Below, piece after piece: positions 1 through 12,705 of a stretch of DNA of 64,000 nt. Within the stretch, counting starts at the first letter, position 1. Each line of letters starts with the position of its first letter. Below the pieces are notes generated by a model that worked only from the letters and a program-made list of their open reading frames with translations, was not told the origin of the DNA and ran no database searches. Made by a program: the position numbers and the translations under genes. Source of the DNA: Chamaelirium japonicum (lineage: Eukaryota; Streptophyta; Magnoliopsida; Liliales; Melanthiaceae); the NCBI GenBank assembly GCA_947650365.1, contig CANTAL010000193.1, forward strand, positions 496,001-560,000, written 5' to 3'.

Positions 1-788
1 GTATTAGAATGGATCGTATGAGTGAATTAGAATGGATCGTACGAATAAATTTGAATGGATCGTATGAATGAATTAGAATGGATACATTCGTGTGAATGAA
101 TTAGAATGGATCGTATGAATGAATTAGAATAGATTTTTTGAATGAATTAGAACTGATCGTACGAATGAATTAGAATGGATACATTCGTGCGAATGAATTA
201 GAATGGATTGTATGAATGAATTAGAATGGATCCTATGAATGAATTAGAATGGATCGTATGAATGAATTAGAACGGATATATTCGTGCGAATGAATTAGAA
301 TTGATCGTACGAATGAATAAGAATGGATCGTGCGAATGAATTAGAATGGATCGTACGAATAAATTAGAATGGATACATTCGTCCGAATGAATTAGAATGG
401 ATCATATGAATGAGTAAGAATGGATCGTACGAATGAAATAGAATAGATTGTACGAATGAATTAGAATGGATTCGTACGAATGAATTAGAATGGATACATT
501 CGTGCGAATGAATTAGAATGGATCGTACCAATGAGTAAGAATGGATCGTACGAATGAAATAGAATGGATTGTGCGAATGAATTAGAATGGATCGTACGAA
601 TGAATTAGAATGGATCGTGTGAAAGAATTAGAATGGATTGTATGAATGAATTAGAATAGATCGTATGAATGAATTAGAATGGATTCGTACGAATGAATTA
701 GAATGGATACATTCGTGCGAATGAATTAGAATGGATCGTACCAATGAGTAAGAATGGATCGTACGAATGAAATAGAATGGATCGCACG
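1..788 (+). repeat. Block 1, F units
   Basis: Forward 23/28-bp units, truncated by the window start. The last 400 bp resemble the ends of blocks 27, 45 and 63 (GGATTCGTAC 24-mers, CGTACCAATGAG variants). It ends in a CGCACGAATGTATCC switch to R. Confidence 0.9.
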
Positions 789-1188
789 AATGTATCCATT
801 CTAATTCATTCGTACGATCCATTCTAATTCATTCGTACGATCCATTCTAATTAATTCGTATGATCCATTCAAATTCATTCGTACGATCCATTCTAATTCA
901 TTCATACAATCCATTCTAATTTATTCGTACGATCCATTCTAATTCATTCATACGATCCATTCTAATACATTCATACGATCCATTCTAATTCATTTGCATG
1001 AATATATCCATTCTAATTCATTCGTACGATCCATTCTAATTCTTTCGTAAGATCCATTCTAATTCATTCATATGATCTATTCTAATTTATTCGTACGATC
1101 CATTCTAATTCCTTCGTATGGTCTATTCTAATTCATTCGTACAATCCATTCTAATTCATTCGTACAATTTATTCTAATTCATCCGTAC
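789..1188 (-). repeat. Block 2, R units
   Basis: Reverse units; homologous to blocks 28, 46 and 64. Contains the CATTTGCATGAATATATCC 28-mer and TTCCTTCGTA variants. It exits at CATCCGTACGAATGGATACATTC. Confidence 0.88.
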
Positions 1189-1366
1189 GAATGGATACAT
1201 TCGTGTGAATAAATTAGAATGGATCGTACGAATGAGTAAGAATGGATCGTACGAATGAAATAGAATGGATTGCATGAATGAATTAGAATGGATTGTACGA
1301 ATGAATTCGAATGGATCGTACGAAGGAATTAGAATGGATCGTACGAATGAATTAGAATGGACCATA
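1189..1366 (+). repeat. Block 3, F units
   Basis: Short forward block homologous to blocks 29, 47 and 65, with GAGTAAG then GAAATAG units in that order. It ends at ACAAATGTATCC. Confidence 0.87.
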
Positions 1367-1640
1367 CAAATGTATCCATTCTAATTCATTCGTATGATCC
1401 ATTCTAATTCATTCGTAAGATCCATTCTAATTCATTCGTACGATCCATTCTAATTCATTCGTACGATCCATTCTAATTCATTCGCACGAATGTATCCATT
1501 CTAGTTCATTCGTACGATCCATTCTAATTCATTCGTACGATCCATTCTAATTCATTCGCACGATCCATTCTAATTTATTCGTACGATCAATTCTAATTCA
1601 TTCGCACAAATGTATCCTTTCTAATTCATTCGTACGATCC
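1367..1640 (-). repeat. Block 4, R units
   Basis: Homologous to blocks 30, 48 and 66. It ends exactly at GTACGATCC, where R is cut and F resumes with TGAATTAG. Confidence 0.9.
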
Positions 1641-2112
1641 TGAATTAGAATGGATCGTACGAATGAATTAGAATGGATACCTTTGTGCATATGAATTAGA
1701 ATGGATCGTACGAATGAATTAGAATGGATCATATTAATGAATTAGAATGGATCGTACGAATGAATTAGAATGGATCTTACGAATGGATTAGAATGGATAC
1801 ATTCGTGCGAATGAATTAGAATGGATCGGACGAATGAATTAGAATGGATCGTACGAATGAATTAGAATGGATCAAATGAATGAATTAGAATGGTTACATT
1901 CATGCGAATGAATTAGAATGGATCGTATGAATGGATTAGAATGGATCGTACGAATGGATTAGAATGGATCGTATGAAAGAATTAGAATGGATCGTGTGAA
2001 AGAATTAGAATGGATCGTACAAATGAATTAGAATGGATCGTACGAATGAATTAGAATGGATCGTGCTAATGAATTAGAATTGATCGAACGAATGAATTAG
2101 CATGGATCGTGC
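1641..2112 (+). repeat. Block 5, F units
   Basis: Homologous to blocks 31, 49 and 67. It carries the ACCTTTGTGCATATG 28-mer, the GGTTACATTCATGC 28-mer and the terminal ATTAGCATGGATCGTGC unit. Confidence 0.9.
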
Positions 2113-2413
2113 ATTTGTACGATCCATTCTAATTCATTCGTACGATCCATTCTAATTCATTCGCACGAATGTATCCATTCTAGTTCATTCGTACGATCCA
2201 TTCTAATTCATTTGTACGATCCATTCTAATTCAGTCATACGATCTATTCTAATTCATTCATACAATCCATTCTAATTCTTTCACACGATCCATTCTAATT
2301 CATTCGTACGATCCATTCTAATTCATTCGCACAATCCATTCTATTTCATTCGTACGATCCATTCTTACTCATTCGTATGATCCATTCTAATTCATTCGCA
2401 CGAATGTATCCAT
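2113..2413 (-). repeat. Block 6, R units
   Basis: Homologous to blocks 32, 50 and 68. Its last 59 bp before the loop are the left arm of a perfect fold-back (listed separately). Confidence 0.9.
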
Positions 2414-2472
2414 AATGGATCATACGAATGAGTAAGAATGGATCGTACGAATGAAATAGAATGGATTGTGCG
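2328..2472. repeat. 59-bp perfect inverted repeat at an R-to-F switch
   Basis: Positions 2328-2386 (R) are the exact reverse complement of 2414-2472 (F) around a 27-nt loop, 2387-2413. The arms keep unit-specific variants in register (CACAATCC, TATTTC, TTACTC), so this is a copied fold-back and not just two opposed consensus units. Pairing continues imperfectly beyond the arms. Confidence 0.9.
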
Positions 2473-3208
2473 AATGAATTAGAATGGACCGTACGAATGA
2501 ATTAGAATGGATACATTCGTGCGAATGAATTAGAATGGATCGGACGAATGAATTAGAGTGGATCGTACGAATGAATTAGAATGGATCGTACGAATAAATT
2601 AGAATGGATACATTCGTCCGAATGAATTAGAATGGATCATACGAATAAGTAAGAATGGATCGTACGAATGAAATAGAATAGATTGTACGAATGAATTAGA
2701 ATGGATCGTGCGAATGAATTAGAATGGATCGTACGAATGAATTAGAATGGATCGTACGAATGAATTAGAATGGATCGTGCGAATGAATTAGAATGGATCA
2801 TATTAATGAATTAGAATGGATCGTACGAATGAATTAGAATGGATACATTCGTGCGAATGAATTAGAATGGATCGTGCGAATCCATTAGACTGGATCGTGC
2901 GAATGAATAAGAATAGATCATACGAATGAATTATAATGGATCGTATGAATTAATTAGAATGGATACATTCGTGCGAATGAATTAGAATGGATTGTATGAA
3001 TGAATTAGAATGGATCGTACGAATGAATTAGAATGGATCATACAAATTAATTAGAGTGGATCGTACGAATGAATTTGAATGGATCGTGCAAATGAATTAG
3101 AATGGATCGTGCGAATGAACTAGAATGGATCGTACGAATGAACTAGAATGGATACATTCGTGTGAATGAATTAGAATGGATCGTACGAATGAATTAGAAT
3201 GGATTGTA
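2414..3208 (+). repeat. Block 7, F units
   Basis: Homologous to blocks 51 and 69; block 33 is the truncated relative. It begins with AATGGATCATACG and ends at GGATTGTACGATTCATTC. Confidence 0.88.
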
Positions 3209-4504
3209 CGATTCATTCTAATTCATTCGTACGATCTATTCTAATACATTCGTACGATTCATGCTAATTCATTCGCACGATCCATTCTAATTCATTCGTA
3301 CGATCCATTCTTATTCATTCATACGATCAATTCTAATTCATTCGCACAATCCATTCTAATTCATTCGTACAATCCATTCTATATCATTCGTATGATCCAT
3401 TCTAACTCATTCGGTGGATCAATTTTAATTCATTCGTACGATCCATTCTAATTCATTCTCACGATCCATTCTAATTTATTCGTACGATCCATTCTAATTC
3501 ATTCGTACGATCTATTCTAATTCATTCGCACGAATGTAACCATTCTAATTCATTCATACGATTCATTCTAATTCATTCATATGAGCTATTCTAATTCATT
3601 CGTACGATCCATTCTAATTCATTCGTACGATCCATTGTAATTCATTCATACAATCCATTAAGATTCATTCGCACAAATGTATCCATTCAAATTCATTCGT
3701 ACGATCCAGTCTAATTCATTCGTACGATCCATTCTAATTCATTCGCACGAATATATCCATTCTAATACTTTCGTACGATGCATTCTAATTCATTCGTACG
3801 ATCCATTCTAATTCATTCGTACGATCCATTCTAATTCATTCGTACGATCCATTCTAATTCATTCGCACGAATGTATCCATTCTAATTCATTCGTACAATC
3901 CATTCTCTTTCATTCGTACGATCCATTCTTACTCATTCGTATGATCCATTCTAATTCATTCGTATGATCCATTCTAATTCATTCGTACGATCCATTCTAA
4001 TTCATTCGTACGATCCATTCTAATTCATTCGCACGATCCATTCTAATTCATTCATACGATCCATTCTAATTCATTCATATGATCCATTCTAATTCATTCC
4101 TACAATCCATTCTAATTCATTCGCCCGATCCATTCTGATTCATTCATACGATCCATTCTATTCGAATGGATCATGCGATCCATTCGAATTCATTCGCACG
4201 AACCATTCTAATTCATTCATACGATCCATTCTAATTCATTCATACAATGCATTCTAATTCTTTCACACGATCCATTCTAATTCATTCGTACGATCCATTC
4301 TAATTCATTCGTACAATCCATTCTATTTCATTTGTACGATCCATTCTTACTCATTCGTATGATCCATTCTAATTCATTCGTTCAATCCATTCTTACTCAT
4401 TCGTATGATCCATTCTAATTCATTCGCACGAATATATCCATTCTAATTCATTCATACAATCCATTCTAATTCATTCCGTACGATCCATTCTAATTCATTC
4501 GTAC
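3209..4504 (-). repeat. Block 8, R units
   Basis: Homologous to blocks 52 and 70. It includes the rare short unit ACTCATTCGGTGGATC near 3405-3420, the CATTTAGATTC-like unit near 3655, and the 30-bp hairpin at 4160. It ends in an ATTCGTACGATCGTACGAAT dyad. Confidence 0.9.
4160..4189. repeat. 30-bp hairpin, 13-bp arms (R context)
   Basis: ATTCGAATGGATC, spacer ATGC, then the exact reverse complement of the arm. It is a micro-inversion of about 17 bp inside R units. Single copy here; its counterparts at 43 and 57 kb are doubled and tripled. Confidence 0.93.
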
Positions 4505-4908
4505 GATCGTACGAATGAATTAGAATGGATCGTACGAATGAATTAGAATAGATTGTGCGAATGAATTAGAATGGATCGTACGAATGAATTAGTATGGATC
4601 GTACGAATGAATTAGAATGGATCATACGAATGAGTAAGAATGGATCGTACGAATGAATTAGAATGGATCGTACGAATAAATTAGAATAGATACATTCGTC
4701 CGAATGAATAAGAATGGATCATACGAATAAGTAAGAATGGATCGTACGAATGAAATAGAATAGATTGTACGAATGAATTAGAATGGATCCTATGAATGAA
4801 TTAGAATGGATCGTGCGAAAGAATTAGAATGGATTGTATGAATGAATTAGAATGGATCGTATGAATGAATTAGAATGGATCGTGCGAATGAATTCGAATG
4901 GATCGTAC
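4505..4908 (+). repeat. Block 9, F half of core module copy 1
   Basis: First of seven copies of a forward block (9, 21, 35, 39, 53, 57, 71). It opens with the GATCGTACG dyad and ends with AATTCGAATGGATCGTACG before the switch to R. Confidence 0.88.
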
Positions 4909-6046
4909 GCATTCATTCTAATTCATTCGTACGATCCATTCTAATTCATTCGTACGATCCATTCTAATTCATTCGCTCGAATGTATCCATTCTAATCCAT
5001 TCGGACGATCCATTCTAATCCATTCATATGATCCATTCTAATTCATTCGCATGAATGTAACCATTCTAATTCATTCATTTGATCCATTCTAATTCATTCG
5101 TACGATCCATTCTAATTCATTCGTCCGATCCCTTCTAATTCATTCGCACGAATGTATCCATTCTAATTCATTCGTACGATCCATTCTAATTCATTCGAAC
5201 GATCCATTCAAATTCATTCATAGGATCCATTCTAATTCATTCCTAGGATCTATTCTAATTCTTTCGCACGAATGTATCCATTCCAATTCATTCGCACGAA
5301 TATATCCTTTCTAATTCTAATTCATTCGTACGATCCATTCTAATTCATTCGTATGATCCATTCTAATTAATTCGTATGATCCATTCTAATTCATTCGTAC
5401 GATCAATTCTAATTCATTCATACAATCCATTCTAATTCATTCGCACGATCCATTCTAATTCACTCATACGATCCATTCTAATACATTCATACGATCCATT
5501 CTAATTCATTTGCACGAATATATCCATTCTAATTCATTCGTACGATCCATTCTAATTCCTTCGTACGATCCATTCTAATTCATTCGTACGATCCATTCTA
5601 ATTCATTCATACGATCCATTCTAATTCATTCGTACGATCCATTCTAATTCATTCGCACAAATGTATCCATTCTAATACATTCGTACGATCCATTCTAATT
5701 TATTCGTACGATCCATTCTAATTCATTCGTAAGATCCATTCTAATTCATTCATACGATCCATTCTAATTCATTCGTACGATCCATTCTAATTCATTCGCG
5801 AATGTATCCATTCTAATTCATTCGTACGATCCATTCTAATTCATTCGTACGATCCATTCTAATTCATTCATACGATCTATTCTAATTCATTCATACAATC
5901 CATTCTAATTCTTTCACACGATCCATTCTAATTCATTCGTACGATCCATTCTAATTCATACGCACAATCCATTCTATTTCATTCGTACGATCCATTCTTA
6001 CTCATTCGTATGATCCATTCTAATTCATTCGCACGAATGTATCCAT
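4909..6046 (-). repeat. Block 10, R half of core module copy 1
   Basis: One of seven R blocks sharing an internal 6-bp duplication, CTAATTCTAATTC (here near 5311), a GCTCGAATGTATCC unit near the start and TTCATTTGATCC. It exits through a 59-bp fold-back. Confidence 0.88.
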
Positions 6047-6105
6047 AATGGATCATACGAATGAGTAAAAATGGATCGTACGAATGAAATAGAATGGATT
6101 GTGCG
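5961..6105. repeat. 59-bp inverted repeat, 27-nt loop
   Basis: Same fold-back type as at 2328-2472. Arms are 5961-6019 and 6047-6105, with one mismatch (AAAAATGG in the right arm). Confidence 0.88.
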
Positions 6106-6216
6106 AATGAATTAGAATGGACCGTACGAATGAATTAGACGTACGAATGAATTAGAATGGATACATTCGTGCGAATAAATTAGAATGGATCATACGAATG
6201 AGTAAGAATAGATCGT
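6047..6216 (+). repeat. Block 11, F units
   Basis: Homologous to blocks 55 and 73. It contains a broken unit, ATTAGACGTACG (unit deletion), and ends abruptly at GATCGT before CATTCTAATTC. Confidence 0.88.
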
Positions 6217-8710
6217 CATTCTAATTCATTCGTATGATCCATTCTAATTCATTTGTATCCATTCTATTTCATTCGCACGATCCATTCTAATTCATTTGCG
6301 CAATCTATTCTAATTCATTCGTAAGATCCATTCTAATTCATTCGTACGATCCATTCTAATTCATTCATACAATCCATTCTAATTTATTTGCACGAATGTA
6401 TCCATTCTAATTCATTCGTACGATCCATTCTAATTCATTCGCACAATCTATTCTAATTCATTCATACGATCCATTCTAATTCATTCGCACGAATGTATCC
6501 ATTTTAATTCGTTCGTACGATCCATTCTAATTCATTCGTACGATCCATTCTAATTCATTCATACGATCTATTCTAATTCATTCATACAATCCATTCTAAT
6601 TCTTTCACACGATCCATTCTAATTCATTCGTATGATCCATTCTAATTCATTCGCACAATCCATTCTATTTCATTCGTACGATCCATTCTTACTCATTGGT
6701 ACGATCCATTCTAATTCATTCGCATGAATGTATCCATTTTAATTCATTCGTACGAATCCATTCTAATTCATTCGTACAATCCATTCTATTTCATTCGTAC
6801 GATCTATTCTTACTCATTCGTATGATCCATTCTAATTCATTCGCACGAATGTATCCATTCTAAATCATTCGTACGATCCATTTTAATTCATTCGTACGAT
6901 CCATTCTAAATCATTCGTACAATCCATTCTATTTCATTCGTACGATCAATTCTAATTCATTAGCACGATCCATTCTAATTCATTCGTACGATCCATTCAA
7001 ATTCATTCGCACGATCCATTCTAATTTATTCGTACAATCCATTCTATTTCATTCGTACGATCCATTCTTACTCATTCGTATGATCCATTCTAATTCATTC
7101 GCACGAATATATCCATTCTAATCCATTCGTACGATCCATTCTAATTCATTCGCATAAATGTTACCATTCTAATTCATTCATTTGATCCATTCTAATTCAT
7201 TCGTACGATCCATTCTAATTCATTCGTCCGATCCATTCTAATTCATTCGCACGAATGTATCCATTCTAAACCATTCATACGATCCATTCTAATTTATTCG
7301 TATGATCCATTCTAATTCATTCGTAAGATCCATTCTAATTCATTCGTACGATCCATTCTAATTCATTCGTACGATCCATTCTAATTCATTCGCACGAATG
7401 TATCCATTCTAGTTCATTCGTACGATCCATTCTAATTCATTCGTACGATCTATTCTAATTCATTCGCACGATCCATTCTAATTCATTCGTACGATCCATT
7501 CTAATTCATTCGCACGAATGTATCCATTCTGATTCATTCGTTCATATGATCCATTCTAATTCATTCGCACGAATGTATCCATTCTAATTCATTTGTATAA
7601 TCCATTCTATTTCATTCGTACGATCCATTCTTACTCATTCGTATGATCCATTCTAATTCATTCGCACGAATGTATCCATTCTAATTCATTCGTACGATCC
7701 ATTCTAATTCATTCGCACTATCCATTCTAATTCATTCGTACGATCCATTCTAATTCTTCGTATGATCCATTCTAATTTATTTGTTCAAATATATCCATTC
7801 TAATTCATTCGTACGATCCATTCTAATTCATTCGCACGATCCATTCTAATTCATTCGCACGAATGTATTCATTCTAATTCATTTGCACGATCCATTCTAA
7901 TTCATTCCTATGATCTATTCTAATTCATTCGTACGATCCATTCTAATTCATTCGCTCGAATGTATCCATTCTAATTCATTCGTACGATCCATTCTAATTC
8001 GTTCATATGATCCATTCTAATTCGTTCGTACGATTCATTCTAATTCGTTCGTACGATCCATTCTAATTCATTCGTATGATCCATTCTAATTCATTACTAC
8101 GATCTATTCTAATTCATTCGCTCGAATATATCCATTCTAATTCATTCGTTCGATCCATTCTAATTCATTCGCACGATCCATTCTAATTCATTCGTATGAT
8201 CCATTCTAATTCATTCGTACGATCCATTCTAATTCATTCGTACGATCCATTCTAATTCATTCGCACGAATGTATCCATTCTAGTTCATTCGAACGATCCA
8301 TTCTAATTCATTCGTACGATCCATTCTAATTCGTTCGCATGATCCATTCTAATTCATTTGTACGATCCATTCTAATTCATTCATACGATCCATTCAAATT
8401 CATTCATACAATCCATTCTAATTCATTCGTACGAGCCATTCTAATTCACTCATACGATCCATTCTAATACATTCATACGATCCATTCTAATTCATTTGCA
8501 CGAATATATCCATTCTAATTCATTCGTACGATCCATTCTAATTCCTTCGTACGATCCATTCTAATTCATTCGTACGATCTATTCTAATTCTTTTGTACGA
8601 TCCATTCTAATTCATTCGTACGATCCATTCTAATTCCTTCGTATGATCCATTCTAATTCATTCGTACGATCCATTCTAATTCATTCGTACAATCTATTCT
8701 AATTCATTCG
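6217..8710 (-). repeat. Block 12, R units, longest uniform block
   Basis: About 2.5 kb without a switch. The opening part is shared with blocks 56 and 74 (TTTGTATCCATTCTATTTC near the start). Compared with block 74 it is about 650 bp longer. Confidence 0.88.
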
Positions 8711-10515
8711 TACGAATGGATACATTCGTGTGAATGAATTAGAATGGATCGTACGAATAAGTAAGAATGGATCGTACGAATGAAATAGAATGGATTGCAC
8801 GAAGGAATTAGAATGGATCGTATGAATGAATAAGAATGGATCGTGTGAAAGAATTAGAATGGATCGTACGAAGGAATTAGAATGGATCGTACGAATGAAT
8901 TAGAATGGATCATACGAATGAATTAGAATCGATCGTACGAATGAATTAGAATGGATCGTACGAATGAATTAGAATGGATCGTACGAATGAAATAGAATGG
9001 ATCGTGCGAATGAATTAGAATGGATCGTACGAATGAACTAGAATGGATACATTCGTGCGAATGAATTAGAATGGATCGTACGAATAAATTAGAATGGATC
9101 GTACGAATGAATTAGAATGGATCTTACGAATGAATTAGAATGGATCGTACGAAAGAATTAGAATGGATACATTTGTGCGAATGAATTAGAATGGATTGGA
9201 CGAATGAATTAGAATGGATCGTATGAATGAATTAGAATGGATCAAATGAATGAATTAGAATGGTTACATTCATGCGAATGAATTAGAATGGACCGTGCGA
9301 ATGAATTCGAATGGATCGCATGATCCATTCGAATAGAATGGATCGTATGAATGAATTAGAATGGATCGGGCGAATGAATTAAAATGGATTGTAGGAATGA
9401 ATTAGAATGGATCATATGAATGAATTAGAATGGATCGTATGAATGAATTAGAATGGATCGTGCGAATGAATTAGAATGGATCGTACGAATGAATTAGAAT
9501 GGATCGTACGAATGAATTAGAATGGATCATACGAATGAGTAAGAATGGATCATACGAATGAAATAGAATGGATTGTACGAATGAATTAGAATGGATACAT
9601 TCGTGCGAATGAATTAGAATGGATCATACGAATGAATTAGAATGGATCGTACGAATGAATTAGAATGGATCGTACGAATGAATTAGAATGGATCGTACGA
9701 ATGGATTAGAATGGATACATTTGTGCGAATGAATTAGAATGGATTGTATGAATGAATTAGAATAGATTGTACGAATGAATTAGAATGGATCGTACGAATG
9801 AATTAGAATGGATCGTACGAAGGAATTAGAATGGATCGTACGAATGAATTAGAATGGATCGTACGAATGGATTAGAATGGATCGTCCGAATGAATTAGAA
9901 TCGATCGTACGAATGAATTAGAATGGATCGTACGAATGAATTAGAATGGATCGTACGAATGAATTAGAATGGATCATGCGAATGAATTAGAATGGATCGT
10001 ACGAATGAACTAGAATGGATACATTCGTGCGAATGAATTAGAATGGATCGTACGAATAAATTAGAATGGATCGTACGAATGAATTAGAATGGATCTTACG
10101 AATGAATTAGAATGGATCGTACGAAAGAATTAGAATGGATACATTTGTGCGAATGAATTAGAATGGATTGGACGAATGAATTAGAATGGATCGTACGAAT
10201 GAATTAGAATGGATCAAATGAATGAATTAGAATGGTTACATTCATGCGAATGAATTAGATTGGATCGTACGAATGGATTAGAATGGATCGTACGAATGGA
10301 TTAGAATGGATACATTCGAGCGAATGAATTAGAATGGATCGTACGAATGAATTAGAATGGATCGTACGAATGGATTAGAATGGATCCTACGAATGGATTA
10401 GAATGGATACCTTTGTGCATATGAATTAGAATGGATCGTATGAATGAATTAGAATGGATCATATTAATGAATTAGAATGGATCGTACGAATGAATTAGAA
10501 TGGATACATTCGTGC
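8711..10515 (+). repeat. Block 13, F units
   Basis: It starts at the GTACGAATGGATACATTCG switch shared with 61,463. It contains the F-context hairpin at 9305 and ends inside the long-arm fold-back at 10.4-10.66 kb. Confidence 0.88.
9305..9334. repeat. 30-bp hairpin (F context)
   Basis: ATTCGAATGGATC, spacer GCAT, then the exact reverse complement of the arm. It is the strand-flipped form of the hairpin at 4160. Confidence 0.92.
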
Positions 10516-10655
10516 ATGATCCATTCTAATTCATTCGCACGAATGTATCCATTCTAATTCATTCGTACGATCCATTCTAATTCATTAATATGATCCATTC
10601 TAATTCATTCGTACGATCCATTCTAATTCATATGCACAAAGGTATCCATTCTAAT
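10397..10655. repeat. 119-bp fold-back inverted repeat, unique in window
   Basis: Left arm 10397-10515, 21-nt spacer, right arm 10537-10655. Reading base by base, the arms are reverse complements with a single difference (CGTATG against CGTACG). Both arms keep the private variants ACCTTTGTGCATATG and CATATTAATG in order. This block of R units is therefore an inverted copy of the F units immediately before it. Confidence 0.92.
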
Positions 10656-10658
10656 TCA
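10516..10658 (-). repeat. Block 14, R units (inverted copy)
   Basis: A 143-bp R island made by the fold-back just described. It ends at CTAATTCAGGATCGTAC, a join not seen elsewhere in the window. Confidence 0.9.
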
Positions 10659-12389
10659 GGATCGTACGAATGAATTAGAATGGATACATTCATGCGAATG
10701 AATTAGAATTGATCGTACGAATGAATTAAAATGGATCGTGCGAATGAATTAGAATGGATCATACGAATGAATTAGAATGGATCGTATGAATGAACTAGAA
10801 TGGATACATTCGTGCGAATGAATTAGAATGGATCATACGAATGAATTAGAATGGATCGTACGAATAAATTAGAATGGATCTTACGAATGAATTAGAATGG
10901 ATTGTACGAATGAATTAGAATGGATACATTCGTGCGAATGAATTAGAATGGATCGGACGAATTAATTAGAGTGGATCGTACGAATGAATTAGAATGGATC
11001 AAATGAATGAATTAGAATGGTTACATTCATGCGAATGAATTAGAATGGATCGTACGAATGGATTATAATGGATCGTACAAATGGATTAGAATAGATACAT
11101 TCGAGCGAATGAATTAGAATGGATCATACGAATGAATTAGAATGGATCGTACGAATGGATTAGAATGTATCCTACGAATGGATTAGAATGGATACCTTTG
11201 AGCATATGAATTAGAATGGATCGTACGAATGAATTAGAATGGATCATATTAATGAATTAGAATGGATCGTACGAATGAATTAGAATGGATACATTTGTGC
11301 GAATGAATTAGAATGGATCGTGCGAATCAATTAGACTGGATCGTGTGAATGAATAAGAATAGATCATACGAATGAATTAGAATGGATCGTACGAATTAAT
11401 TAGAATGGATACAATCGTGCGAATGAATTAGAATGGATTGTATGAATGAATTAGAATGGATCGTACGAATGAATTAGAATGGATCATACGAATTAATTAG
11501 AATGGATCATACGAATGAATTAGAATGGATCGTATGAATGAATTAGAATGGATCGTACGAATGAATTAGAATGGATACATTCGTGCGAATGAATTAGAAT
11601 AGATTGTGCGAATGAATAAGAACAGATCGTGCGAATGAATTAGAATGGATCGTACGAATGAATTAGAATGGATCGTGCGAATGAATTAGAATGGATAGTA
11701 CGAATGAATTAGAATGGATACATTTGTGCGAAGGAATTAGAATGGATCGTACGAATGAATTAGAATGGATCGTATGAATGAATTAGAATGGATCGTACGA
11801 ATGAATTAGAATGGATCGTGCGAATGAATTAGAATGGATCGTACGAATGAATTAGAATGGATCGTACGAATGAACTAGAATGGATACATTCATGCAAATG
11901 AATTAGAATGGATCGTACGAATGAAGTAGAATGGATCGTACGAATGAATTAGAATGGATCGTACGAATGAATTAGAATGGATCTTACGAATGAATTAGAA
12001 TGGATCGTACGAATGAATTAGAATGGATCGTACGAATAAATTAGAATGGATAATTCGTGCGAATGAATTAGAATGGATCAGATGAATGAATTAGAATGGA
12101 TCATACGAATGAATTAGAATGGATCGTACGAATGAATTAGAATGGATCGTACGAATAAATTAGAATGGATACATTCGTCCGAATGAATTAGAATGGATGA
12201 TACGAATGAGTAAGAATGGATCGTACGAATGAAATAGAATAGATTGTACGAATGAATTAGAATGGATCCTACGAATGAATTAGAATGGATCATGTGAAAG
12301 AATTAGAATGGATTGTATGAATGAATTAGAATGGATCGTATGAATGAATTAGAATGGATTGTGCGAATGAATTCAAATGGATCGTACAA
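10659..12389 (+). repeat. Block 15, F units
   Basis: Forward units that partly re-run block 5 and 13 variants (GGTTACATTCATGC near 11.02 kb, ACCTTTGAGCATATG near 11.2 kb). The end resembles block 9 (GTGTGAAAG, then AATTCAAATGG). Confidence 0.87.
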
Positions 12390-12705
12390 ATTTATTCTAA
12401 TTGATTCATACAATCCATTCTAATTCTTTCACACGATCTATTCTAATTCATTCGTAGGATCCATTCTAATTCATTCGTACAATCTATTCTATTTCATTCG
12501 TACGATCCATTCTTACTCATTCGTATGATCCATTCTAATTCATTCGGGCGAATGTATCCATTCTAATTTATTCGTACGATCCATTCTAATTCATTCGTAC
12601 GATCCATTCTAATTCATTCGTATGATCCATTCTAATTCATTCCTATGATATAATCTAATTCATTCACTCGAATATATCCATCCATTCTAATTCATTCATA
12701 CGATC
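12390..12705 (-). repeat. Block 16, R units
   Basis: Short reverse block. It contains GGGCGAATGTATCC and a duplicated TATCCATCCATTC stutter near 12676. It ends in the CGATCGTACG dyad. Confidence 0.86.

Noticed and set aside
4160-4189. Rho-independent terminator or regulatory operator
   Set aside because: The hairpin has no T-tract and no gene nearby, and it belongs to the satellite pattern.
10516-10658. Inserted mobile element
   Set aside because: The island is an inverted copy of adjacent satellite units; no target-site duplication or coding content.
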